Assembly (NCBI GenBank): GCA_019925095.2
Contig: CM034407.1
Span: 2,238,710-2,302,709 of the forward strand
Length of the DNA stretch: 64,000 nt
Origin: Dendrolimus kikuchii
Lineage: Eukaryota > Arthropoda > Insecta > Lepidoptera > Lasiocampidae
Reading direction: 5' to 3'
Below, piece by piece: positions 10,346-22,500 of the stretch. The position numbers and the translations under genes were made by a program. The notes below the pieces were generated by a model. It was not told the origin of the DNA, searched no databases, and worked only from the letters and a program-made list of their open reading frames with translations. Every line of letters begins with the position of its first letter. The first letter of the stretch is position 1.

Positions 10346-10924
10346 CACTGGCTTTTAAAATTATTTCAGGAAAATTACAAAAATTCAAAATCAAATTGAT
10401 TTAATTATTTTTAATGTCAAATATATTTACACACACAGTATAAAAAGCGATAAAATATATTGGAAATATTTACAAACATAAATAAATATCTTACTCTTAC
10501 AAATTAATTATGAATTAAGAATAATCTTAATACAGCGTTCATACAAGTCAAGAGATACAATGAAAAGTAAACAGTACGAAATATTTCATAATATCTTTCA
10601 AAAATACATCTTAATAAAACTAAAAACCCCGGTTAGGCTATTGCAGGAATTAATTTTATTATAATATACTATGCTGTCATTTTGTGACTGGTGGATTCAT
10701 GCTAAGCTTCTGCAATATTGATGATATAATTTATTTTCCTCTTTCCCGCATTAAGAACAATAATACTAGGTACTAACTCCCCTATTCTAGAATGTGTAGA
10801 ATTCTCAACAACAGCAGTGATGTTACTGACTTTTACTTTAGACTCTAAAAATTCATTTTATAAAAATATTCGTTTAGCCCAAAACGACACTAATTAGACA
10901 CGGATTGACGGACGACAAATTCTA
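10346..10924. other. No feature recognised
   Basis: AT-rich intergenic sequence with no nameable repeat. Confidence 0.35.
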
Positions 10925-11408
10925 CGTACAGACCTGTAAAAGCACATTTTATTAATTAATTGTAATCCTTTTATGATCGTCTACTTTTGTTCACTTATTT
11001 ATTGGCATACGTTTCTAAGTTATTGTGGAGAACAGTCTATTGTTCTATTGTACTCGCTTATTAGCATCATTAGCCAGGTGTTGCGGATTACGATTTCAAG
11101 CTAATTCTAGGAAACTGTGTCGATCTTGTCAGGCGGGCATATTTTGCATTTGTGAAGTATAAAACGACGGCCTGATGGAGAGAGGAGGCAGTTGAGCTAC
11201 GACTAAGAGACGGGCGTGACGGATGTACATTCGGGAATCTAATAGTGACGGACTTTGCGCGTTTTATTGAATTACGACCTTCTGCATTACGTTTGGATAT
11301 GTTGCGTTCGGTTATATTTGTACCTGTGTTAAACGTGTTTGTATAGTTCTAATAAACTCTATAATAATTGTAACGGCATGTTAGTTCGAGTCCCGCTAAC
11401 TCGTAACA
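10925..11408 (+). mobile_element. Solo LTR fragment, family L
   Basis: Shares CTGTAAAAGCACATTTTATT, GCGCGTTTTATTGAATTACG and the terminus ACTCGTAACA with 48764-49906 and 58948-59889. The TGTTAC start is missing or diverged here. The AATAAACTC near the end and its position suit an LTR polyadenylation region. Confidence 0.65.
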
Positions 11409-11821
11409 ATATATTAATTTAATGATTATCTTAAATAATATTCGCCTGAGAAATATGAATTAGACATACATGGAAAACATCATATAGGTTCAGTCCATGT
11501 TTAAATAACAAATTCCTACTTTAAAGTTAGTATTTTAAATTCAATTGACGACTCAAGTGTGGGTAATCTGATTGTGCGTATCTCATGTTTATTTTCCCAA
11601 GGAAATAAAATTTTTCAATTTAGTTCTTTTAGATAATGAGGATTGCTTATTAGGCATGCATTTATAGAATGTGTTTATTAATTAGTTCCTTAATAATAGC
11701 CTTTATGAATAAGTCGTATTTGATTAAAAAATACAGTCTGTTTACTATATACTCTATTTCTCAGGTAGGCTGAAATCCGGTAAATGAGACTATTATTATA
11801 ATAGACAGACAAACACACATA
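11409..11821. other. No feature recognised
   Basis: AT-rich intergenic sequence with no nameable repeat. Confidence 0.35.
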
Positions 11822-12028
11822 TTGTATATCCCCAAATTAAGCAAGTTACGCTTGTGTTATGGGTAATATACAACGGACTACTCTGGGGCCGCAGACACCC
11901 AGACCATAGTAAATAAAGGAGGAAATACGTTTCCGAAATTTACTACACCAGGAATCGAACCCGGAACCTCTGCGTTGTAGTGAGGTACGCCGGCGAAGGC
12001 TTAGCCCGCTCAACCACAGAGGCCGTTA
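11822..12028 (-). mobile_element. tRNA-derived SINE A
   Basis: Minus strand: A box TGGTTGAGCGG, B box GGGTTCGATTCC, then ATTTACTATGGTCTGGGTGT and CAAGCGTAACTTGC; the same element lies on the plus strand at 16480-16690. Confidence 0.85.
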
Positions 12029-12255
12029 TTTTTGCTTAATAGAATAGGATAGATAATTTATGAAACAAAAAAAAAATAACAGTAGGATGAAACCCATTGC
12101 AAAAGGAAGAAGAACATTTAACATAGTAATGTATTTTTTATACCATCAGAAAGTAGCGATTTCAACGAACAAAAAGCTCACCGTTTTTTTTTTAAAAAGC
12201 TGATATTTTGACGCGAGAATTTTCGGTTGAAAATTAGGGTACTTTTTCGATATTA

Positions 12256-12463
12256 AGGGCCGCTTGCATAAGGTTGCTTAAATTTATTTAAGAAACATAA
12301 AACGTATTTAACACCCTTAAATGCAATTAGCGTCTTGCACAACGTAAAATATGCCGCTAAATACGTTTAAAGAACTGTCAATACGTTTTGTGTAAAACGT
12401 ATTTAGGCAGTTTAATATGATTAACTAATTTTATTTAAAGGCGATCGTTATGCAAGCGGCCCT
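12256..12463. mobile_element. MITE with 16-bp TIRs and TA flanks
   Basis: AGGGCCGCTTGCATAA and its inverse TTATGCAAGCGGCCCT bound 208 bp; TA lies on both sides. Subterminal repeats of ACGTATTTA occur inside. Tc1/mariner-like origin is inferred from the TA. Confidence 0.8.
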
Positions 12464-13117
12464 TAGTCAAAATAAGGTGAAAAATAAATATTTTAAATAA
12501 AAAAAATTACAGTGTGTTTGGGACATGAAGGTAAGTTTTCATCAAATTTCGTGATTTTTTTTTTGTAAGAGAAAAATAAAAAAGCAAAAACTTGATTATT
12601 TGAATTTTTCACATAAATTTTTAAGAATATGTGAAAAAAGTATAAATACAAAAGTTGTAGATCATTTTATTACCTACAACTTTGCCATGTAACTTTTTTC
12701 CATACGACTTGTAGTTTTGCCGGAAATCGAGATAAACCGTTTTTCACCCTTAAAACTCACCCCCTTCCACTTCCCGACCTCAGATCGCCCGTAAATTATT
12801 TTTCCTTTCATTTTTGTTATATTCTCTTCTTTTTCCAATGGGCTTCATTCTACAATATTTTTTTTCACTTTTTACCATTTTCAAAGGTTTTGATCTATAA
12901 GTACAAAATGTTAAGTAGACTGTTCAATCACAACATCCAATTCATATCAAAACTATAATTTTGAATTCGTGCTATTGATTAGTTGTGAACAAAAGTAAAT
13001 TAATTTTGCCTACCCTCAAAATTTATGGACTACTTTTCTGCCCCTCGGAGAAACAGAGTAAGCTACAGAAGGTAAATAGTGGCTTTGGTCACCATGTGAT
13101 GATCAGATATAACTAAC
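12464..13117 (-). other. Probable 3' UTR and downstream AT-rich sequence
   Basis: This region has no recognised repeat or coding signal. It follows the stop codon of exon 6 and contains the possible minus-strand AATAAA at 12666-12671. The 3' end is not otherwise determinable. Confidence 0.35.
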
Positions 13118-13303
13118 TTATCCATAGTACTGGGGACCGTGGAAATACTGGTCCCCTCTTCTGTCGATTAAAGTCAGTTTGGCAGTCTTGGCTGGGTTTC
13201 CGTGGTGGTACATCCACTTCTTTCCAGACTCTCCCCGGTTCTTCTTGTAAAAATCACGTCCGTGGTGGCCATGTCCATCATGTCCTTCAGCTAGTTTGTG
13301 TCC
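13118..13303 (-). CDS. Coding exon 6, terminal exon with stop
   Basis: The acceptor TTCTCTAAG precedes [20 protein letters not shown]; the exon runs 186 nt to a TAA stop at 13120-13118 after a C-terminal GPQYYG. It carries further KK/W/HH motifs and a less charged end. A minus-strand AATAAA complementary to 12666-12671 is a possible polyadenylation signal about 450 nt downstream. The first bases of this exon and its splice site are the parent sequence of the tandem array at 13291-14237. Confidence 0.85.
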   Translation of the reverse strand, partial: GHKLAEGHDGHGHHGRDFYKKNRGESGKKWMYHHGNPAKTAKLTLIDRRGDQYFHGPQYYG

Positions 13304-13433
13304 CTTAGAGAATATAAATATGGTTAATTAAGTTGCTTTAGATGTATGGTTAACAAGACTCACAATCAGAAGACTCTTAAAGAAGAATGCTGGTAATGAT
13401 AAATTTCTAGCAACTGATTTGTGTTCTTTGGAG

Positions 13434-13510
<77 letters not shown>

Positions 13511-16500
13511 AAGTTGATTTACATGTATGGTTAAGAAGACTCACAATCAGAACACTATTAAAGAAGAATGCTGGTAATGATAAATTTCTAGCAACTGATT
13601 TGTGTTCTTTGGAGTGTATATATATTGATATTGAAGTTGCTTTACATGTATAGTTAACAAGACTCACAATCAGAACACTATTAAAGAAGAATGCTGGTAA
13701 TTACAAATGTCCTGTAGCTAATTTATGACCCTTGGAGAATATAAATATGGTAAATGAAGTTTGCTTTACAGGTACGGTTAGCAAAACTCACAATCAAAAC
13801 ACTATTAAAGAAGAATGCTGGTAGAGACAAATGTCCAGCAGCTGATTTGTGTCCCTTGGAGAATATGAATATAGTTAATGAAGTTGCTTTACATGTATGG
13901 TCAACAAGACTCACAATCAGAACACTATTAACAAAGAAGGCTGGTAATGACAAATGTCCAGCAGCTGATCTGTGTCCCTTAGAGAATATGAATATAGTTA
14001 ATGAAGTTGCTTTACATGTATGGTCAACAAGACTCACAATCAGAACACTATTAACGAAGAAGGCTGGTAATGACAAATGTCCAGCAGCTGATTTGTGTCC
14101 CTTGGAGAATACGAATGTAGTTAATGGAGTTGCTTTACATGTATGGTCAACAAGACTCACAATCAGAACACTAATAACGAAGAAGGCTGGTAATGACAAA
14201 TGTCTAGCAGCTGATTTATGTCCCTTGGAGAAGCGAGTAAAGCGAGCCCTAACACTATCTCACAACCTATGCATTTTTGTGGTACACTTTACTGAGAAAC
14301 TATCACATTTTCAGATTTGGGCTTTGACATACTAATTTAAATTTATTTCTAGATGTGTTGTTATCTATCATAAAAATATTATTTTGTACAAATCATAAAA
14401 CCAAAAAAACATGTGTAGTATCAACTGGACTGTTACTACTAACGCCATCTGTTCGAGAACTAAAGAACTAATATCGATGTAAATATGTAAACAGAATGTT
14501 GTTTAGTTAAAAATACACCGCACAAATAAATAATCAGTAATTAATTAATTAATTATTACTATGTAGATCTTCGCGAGCCCTCCTAAGTCACTGTTTTTTG
14601 CTGGTTGTAGATAAATATAAATTATAAGTAGGTATATATAATATATATCAAAATGTAAGCTTGCCATCACCTATGAGGCTGGTGTCGTCACTAGTGACTA
14701 GAAGTCTCGATAAAAAAAATACATACATACATATTATAACGCCTGTTTCCCATGGGGGTAGGCAGAGGCTATAGATCTGCACATACATCGATCCTGACAA
14801 ACAACTTTCGCTTCATCTACTTTCATTAACCTCTTCATACATGCACGTTTATTTGATATACTTTTTACCTGACCTCGTTTTAACACTTCTGTTATTTGAT
14901 CATGGTGTGTACGTCGTGGTCTACCGGTGCCAACTCTACCATTCACAATACTGTCATACACTTGTTTTGTGATTCTATTTTCTTCCATCCTCTCTACATG
15001 ATCAAACCAGCTTAAAATTCCTTTTTCTACTCTTGTTATTACATCTTCTTTCAATCCACAACGTTCCCTTATTACACTATTCCTTATCATATCATTCATG
15101 CTTACCTCACGTATACTTCTCAAAGCTCTCAATTTAACTGCATTTATTCTACTTTCATGCTTCTTCTGCCACACCCGTACATTAGGGTTGGCACCAACAC
15201 CCCTCGATGGACAGTGTACCTTTATAGACATTTTTTGGTTTGTCATAAAAGAGTTTAGCGCTCTATATACCGTATTACCTGCAATTACTCTTCTTTCGAT
15301 GTCACTTTCATGCTTTCCGTCCCTGATAAACATGCACCCTAGATAAACAAATTCTTTGACTTGCTCTAACTTTTTATGAAAAAAATAGTAATGGAGATAG
15401 AAGTAATCGATAAAAATAACTGTTATGACTTGATGGTAATTAGACTTACCTTATGCACATGCACATGCCCACCCTTGGCGAAGCTCCCTGAATCTCCTTT
15501 GGAGCGATGGTGGTGGTCAGCTTCGAGATTGCCTTTCTTAAAGTGTCCTCCCTGTGATAAAAGATACTTGCTTAACCACTGCTTAATACATATATACGTT
15601 TTATCACGACCACGGCTACTGGAATGTGGTCGAAATGTCAAAATATTTTTTATAGAAAAAAAAAGCCTGAATTCGTGCGCAGAAGGTTTGCGGATGACGA
15701 CCCCTCTCGCCTCCCACAACTGTGACCCGTGGTCGTCTAGTTCTTAGTACTACTTAGACAAGCCCTAGTCCCAGTCGTAGGAAGTAGGGGCGACCATCGG
15801 CAAACCTTCTGCGCACGACTTTACTTAAAACTAAAAATTAAAAAAAAATTACATTTTTCTACATCTGAAAGTCGGTGCTATGTAAAACATAAAAAAACAA
15901 CAATAAAATTGCAAATACATCAACTTGTAAATGTTGTAGAATTTTTATTTATTTATTTCTAGCTTGACATAGTTTTGGTTTTTGTTAAAAAAAAATTAGC
16001 TCCTAATTAGTTTATTTTCAATGTCATAAAATTTAATTCATTTGCCCCTAGGGGGTGCCTCCTGCTGGACAGTTTGTCCGTCTAGCAGTGCATTCGGGTA
16101 AGCGAACCCGGAGCCCCAGCCCCACTGTCACCTCTCCTTGTTTCTAATATCCTTTCCTCTTTATTCCCTTCCTTCCCATTCTCCTTATCATATCCCCGTC
16201 ACGTTATAAGTATCCCTCCTTTCCCATCCAAACCCTCTTCCAGTCGTAGGGGTTCCCGCTCCATTGGGCCCAGGAGGGTGAGGACGAGTGTGTGCACCTG
16301 TGTTCGCGCAAATGCTTGAGCATCTAAATATATCCTGCGTACTTGACCGCTTCCGTTTTACTGGATTTTGATAACTGAAGCGATCGCCGTAACCGAAATC
16401 GGTTAGGAAGACATCAAAAGTTAAGTACGTACGCGTACGTACTTATGACCTTGTAGGTAAGGACACGTAAAAGGAGTATTGACGGCCTCTGTGGTTGAGC

Positions 16501-19500
16501 GGGCTAAGCCCTCGCCGGCGTACCTCACTGCAACGCAGAGGTTCCGGGTTCGATTCCTGGTGTAGTAAATTTCGGAAACGTATTTTCTCCGTTATTTACT
16601 ATGGTCTGGGTGTCTGGGATCGGCCCCAGAGTAGTCCGTTGTATATTACCCATAACACAAGCGTAATTTGCTTAATTTGGGGATATACAAAGTGTGCGAA
16701 TTACTTCTATCATCATATTTTTTAAATTTACATGCAAGATGTTATTCTAACGCATGTTATTTCAAATGTAAAATTTATTATATAACACGTGTCTCTATCT
16801 CTACAATTATATAAGACTAGCTTTTTCCTGGCGTTAATACTATCCCACGGGAACCGTACACGTTTCCTAGATGAAAAGTAGTCTATGTGCTATTCCAGGC
16901 TATCTAACTCTGTGCCAAATTTCATCCAGATGTGTTCAAACATTCTGGCGTGATTGGGGAACAAGCATCCATCCAAATTTTCGCATGTATAATATTTGTA
17001 ACTATAGACAAGTATAATTATAGATTTAGAATATTTCCGAAATTTCTCTCTCGTCATTTTCTCTATGGTATGTTTTTGTCGGAACAACTCGAGTGGAAAA
17101 ATAAGACAAGGAAAATCAGGTAACTTTCCCAATTAGGATGACACGTGTTACAATAAAATCTAAACTTATTTACATATAAACGAGCGAGCGCTGCCTACCA
17201 TACTTCAGTCTTACTTTTACAATACCACAATGAGAATAACTCTAATCGATGTTTAAATAATAATATTGTTACAAATTTGTGGAATTTAAACTTAAAATTC
17301 CGTTGGAACTATCACAATCTTTATTAGAAATACGCGCATGTAATTCACAGTTCTTATAAATAGAAAAACAAATAAAAAAAATCATCCACTTGGAATCATT
17401 TTCCTCTAATCAGGATCGTTTAATCTATCGGTCTAGTACAATAATAGGTATACTGCAATGCATACTAGCTTGAGGAACAACAATGTAATATAATTACAGA
17501 GAAACATAAACTTAACTGTCACTTGCGACTATTAAACGAGATAAGTAAGCTAAGTTCGAGCTAAGTGAATCCCACCTGATATTAACTTTTACCCGCCTCC
17601 GCTAATTACAGTCTATTGTATGTGGGTGAAGTTTTAATATATTTTTATTTATAACTTGCTCTGTTCGTAAGCGTGATTCCTTCTATATTTACGTGTTCTG
17701 AACCCAATGAGATATCAAAATGAAATACGATATGTGAATTCATTTCATTAGTCTGTAATTGGGGTGGGGTTGGGTCCTTGTTCCGTGCGCGCTCATCTCT
17801 CCTCCCGTGCGACGTGTTACAGACCGCCCCACGCCAAAGAGAGCATGACGATGCCGGGGGATGAGTCCCCGGCAATGGGAGAGGCCTCGTGAGGGGGTTC
17901 CACGCCTGCCAAGGCTGCGGAGAGGCTAGGTCATATACCTGTAGCCCTGGCATAAGGCGAAGAACGGAACACCCAGGGGTTATCCTTAGTGGGTATCCTT
18001 AACCGGGAGTGGCAACAGAATGGCAGCAGTTCTGACTGGGCTTGCTGGTGCCACCTCCGATATGGCGAATCCCACACACGGGTCGTGATTTATCCTCTCA
18101 AAAGTTCTGCCCTTGTCGCGGCTTATGGTCCTCAAGCAGATTTCCCCTGGCTAAAAACAAAATGGGGTGGAGTCCTTTTTTTATTGCAGGAGTTCAGCAG
18201 ACAGGCAGACGGGCCACTGGATGAAAAGCGGTTACTATCGCCTATGGACATTTGCAACACCAAAGGTGCTACAAATGCGCTGCTGCTCTCTTAAGGGTGA
18301 CTGGAACCTGGTCACTAATGCCAGAACACAACACAAGGTTGTTATGGCGGCATACTCTAGATCAGAGGTGGTCGCCATCCAGTCGGGCAAACGCCCTACC
18401 ACCTGGCTGTGGGTTGTTTTGTCGCCTCTTACGACAGGCCGCCTGGCCGCAGGAAATTGTATTCTTTCTCCGTTCCTGCACGGATAGAAACGCCTCCTAA
18501 CGCTCTAAAACTTTATCGAGATGTCGCCGACCGTTTAGTAGACTCTCACGTGACCAAAAGGCTGGCGTCTATTTTGCTCAAAGGCTAAGTATTTCTCCCT
18601 CTTCAGTGGAGATATTCTCCACCACGTACATCTTCAGATAGATCCAGATCATGTAACATTATCAAACTGACTGGTTTGGAAGATCAAGCTTTGATCTTGG
18701 GTAGAGTAAAAAATGTTGATGCCATATTGAAGAATATGAAAGTATTGTATGAGGAGGAGCTTGGCGTGACCCTCTTGGTAGTGCCAGAGTGCATATGCTT
18801 AGGAAAAGCACCGGAATCTAGACCGGGCTGGAGAATACTTTTACTCCTTGGAGCGGCGGTGCAGTGTCCTAACAAAGAACTCTTTGTCACAAGGATTAAG
18901 GAGCTTGATGTTGACTTGCAGCACAATATTGTAGAATATATTAAACAGGTAAGAATTGTTCTTTTGACCACTACAGACATTTCTTTTGAAATATAAGTTA
19001 GCTATTCAACGTGGTAACGCCGCCAGCCTTTTGGGAACGTTCCCAGTAAGTGACAGTGGTTTGGGAGCAATATTTTATCTATATTTTTTTAATTTACTTC
19101 TAGTTTTTTATTTTAGGTTTATTTTTCGTACTATAGTTTAGTTTTAGTATGTAATTGTATTTTTCCATTAAATTAGTATTATATCTAACTTTCTGCGAAA
19201 AACTAAACATATTTATTTAATCTTGCAAATATATCTCCCGTTCTTATTATGCTGACGCCTGCTATCTGTATGTAAGCATAATCGTAGAACAACTAGCTTT
19301 ATGTATGTATTAAATTTATAAACTAGTGTATGAAGGTGTATTTGAATTGTCCAGTCCTAACTTATTTGTTTTCCAGGTGGTAGGGCATTTGCCTGACTGG
19401 ATGGCTACCACCCCTGATCTAAGGTATGTCGCCATAACAACCTTGAGTTGTGTTCCGGCATTACTGACTAGGTTCCAGTATCCCTTAAGAGAGCAGCAGC

Positions 19501-22500
19501 GCATTTGTAGCACCTTTGGTGTCGCAAATGTCCATAGGCGATGGTAACCGCTTTCCATCAAGTGGGCCGTCTGCCTGTCTCCTGCTGAGCTCCTGCAATA
19601 AAAAAAACCTACATCGCTAGATTGGTTAAGATTTTTTTAAGCCTAGATTGTCTCCGGCAAGGAGTAACGCCCGTGGCAAACGAAGCCACGGGCTAGCGGC
19701 AGCGGGCGTTGAGGCCTCGGGGACTCGAAAGGCCTCCGCCCGCACCAATGCCGCGAGAGCAGCCGCGCGACCCTCTCAGAGCAGGGGAAGCTACACTGCC
19801 TAGCTCACACAGAAGAGGTCGCCCCTGTTCATGGGGCGGCCCACCGCCCGCCGGGGTTGCGGGTAAAGGCCACCGCCACATACCCTGACCCCGGCACTCA
19901 GGCGGATGAAGGCTTCCATGGGGTTTAGTGGGTATACCCGGCGCCGGTCGTATTGATTAATCAGCGTCGGGGGAGCCCCATACAACGGCCACGAGAATTC
20001 CCCGCGCGGCTGACGGTGCGGCAACGCATTTCCTCGAGTAAAAAAAAAGCCTAGATTGCCTAGACGTGATTCCTTATAGCGATAAGACAGCTTGTTATTT
20101 TGCCAAGCAGTTTTGTAATTATGCATTTTTGTAATTGATTATTTTGATGAGCAATAAATAAATTATTTGTAACATTATTTTATCAACACAGGCTAAATCA
20201 ATAAGATCTTCAAACTTCATCCTCACTCTTTAATGTTAATTAATGATTATCTGACTATGATTTTTGATGGAAAACGGTTACCATCGCCTATGGACATTTG
20301 CAAGACCAAAGGTGTTACAAATGCGCTGCTGCTCTCTTAAGGGAGACTGGAACCTGGTCACTAATGCCGGAACACAACTCAAGGTTGTTATGGCGACATA
20401 CTTTAGACCAGGGGTGGTAGCCATACAGTCGGGCAAATGCCCTACCACCTGGCTGTAGATTGTTTTGCCGCCTCTTACGACAGGCCGCCCCAACGGAGGA
20501 CATTGTATTCTTTCTCCGTTCCTGCACGGATAAATGATTATATAAGTATGTTAGTATATGCAGTTCAACATTTCATAACTCAATGTACAAACAATCATTT
20601 TTCTATAGGTTTAATATATACATTAAAAATACTTTTAGTGTAACTATAAGTACATATATGTCTTGTTTTGAGATAACAGAGTCATTAACTTTAGCACGCA
20701 TAATAACTTTGGAAAAAAACAGTCGTAAAAGTAAAATAAACCTCTCAATGTAATTTGCTAAGACAAAGTACCTAATAATGTATATGACAACGAAATTAAT
20801 GTAATAATGACGAAGGGTGAATTTGGGCAAAATATAAGCCAAAAAATTTTGAGTCTTAAAATCAAAGATTCCCAAATTTTTATCTTGTAGACCACATTTT
20901 AATTTTGGTTGACACAGCTTATGTAATATGGAGTTCACACGAGCGAAAGAGGAATAACTTATTGTTATGAAATAATGAAATTGGAAAATGTATACTTTTA
21001 ATACACAAGGATAAACGTTGTATACTTTTTTAGTTAGTAGAAATTGATCCTTATGAGCTACTCTATCTGCTGGTATAATGATACACACTTGATCTTCCAT
21101 GATCTTAGGGCCGAATTTTCAATCACCAAATATAAGTTAATCTACAGAAACTAAAAATAAACTAAGTTATAAATAGTACGAGCGATTATAGACTGTAACA
21201 AATCGCTGCCAGATGGGAGGGTGCCAAGAAGGCTGGCTGCGTTGTCGCGCTGTATAGCAATGCTTATTTTTTGGGCAAAATATAAGCCACCTTTCTTGAT
21301 CACGGGTGGCATCAAAGAGTTTCTTGTAAATTTCTTTGAAGAAACAAGATTTTTTAAAAACCTAATGATTCCGTTTTAGTTTTCGAAAGTCCATTGACTA
21401 TTTTTCAGTATATCGTATAGTTCAGGGTTTGGCAATGAAGGCTCGCTTGGAAAATTCACCTATATATGCATTATCTTATTCATTGAAGATATCATTATAG
21501 TCACGATGTGATTAAATGAGCCAATATCGTGGACCCCCAATTTCCTTTCACTAAAATGCATCCCTTGAAGTTTATAGTCGACCCCTGTGAGTCGTTATAG
21601 AAAACTTTGGGAATTAACGATGTCAATTGTAAAGGTTCATTCAGTTCTTTTAGCAACGAATACTGAAAATCAGTCGTAGTAGCGTAATGGTTAGCGCACG
21701 CGTCCCAGACTCAAAGGGCGCGGGTTCGATCCTGGCCGGAACACATGCACCACTTAGGCAGTTTTCTGACCTAATGTGCATGTTGTTGCAATTAGCACGT
21801 GCTAATAATGGTGAAGGCAAACTGATGTGTCGAACCTGGCAAGCTGCCTTGAACAAACGTAGAGGATATACTGTTCGTTACCTTATAACGGGAGGTCCGA
21901 ACACAGCAGTGAGACATTTATGGTCTGTCTGATCGAAGGGGAAGACCCAATAAATGCTGGCTTGGAGGAGAAAAAGCAGAAAAGCAGACCCTGGGCATCG
22001 GATATTAAATCAACGTTTATATTTTGCATAACACGTAAGGAGTCTATGGAGATTTCTAGCAGTATAAATTTATATAGCAATAGCAACGGCTCATAAATGT
22101 CCCACTGCTGGGCTCAGGTCTCCCGTTATAGGGGAACGGACAGTTTACCCGCCAGGCTTGTCCAAGACGGCTTGATAGGTTTGACACATCGGTTATCTCA
22201 ATATACAGGTTGTATCACGATGTTTTCCTTCACTGGTGTTACATACATACATACATAACTTCACGCCAGTTCCCTTGCGGGGTAGGCACGAACAACAGAG
22301 CGCCATTTAGGCTTATTCTTACACACCTCACTTGCTTCTTTGACATTCATAACTCTTGTCATGCACGCTCGTCTGTTCTTAAGGCTCCTAACATCACCTT
22401 CTGCTAGTACACGATCAATTTGATCATGGAAAATGTGTCGTGGCCTTCCACGACTTCTGAATCCATCCACTTTTGCATTGTATATCTGTTTATTCATTCT

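Larger units (their letters stand above)
19290..20170 (+). mobile_element. CR1/Jockey-like LINE tail with two insertions
   Basis: Pieces 19290-19372, 19608-19650 and 20047-20170 form the same tail seen whole at 47340-47600 (CCTACATCGCTAGATTGG, AGCGATAAGACAGCTTG, TTTTGATGAGCAATAAA). Confidence 0.7.

Noticed and set aside
12666..12671. Definite polyadenylation signal
   Set aside because: An AATAAA hexamer is expected often in AT-rich DNA; left as a possibility only.
13723..14199. 158-codon minus-strand frame as a gene
   Set aside because: It is the translation of the 123-bp tandem array; kept only as a possible cryptic exon.
13754..14335. 193-codon plus-strand frame
   Set aside because: Antisense shadow of the same array.
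16480..16560. tRNA gene (A and B boxes present)
   Set aside because: No full cloverleaf, and the sequence continues into a SINE body shared with 11822-12028.
18684..18980. 98-codon minus-strand frame
   Set aside because: Antisense of the Girdin-like exon.
19651..20046. CpG-rich promoter island
   Set aside because: GC-rich block has poly-A, a 12-bp TSD and R1-like 3' motifs, so it is a retroposon.
20603..21100. 165-codon minus-strand frame
   Set aside because: Phe/Ile/Tyr-rich product of AT-rich DNA, no motif, no splice context.
21668..21745. tRNA gene (A and B boxes present)
   Set aside because: Head of SINE B, with four other copies in the window.
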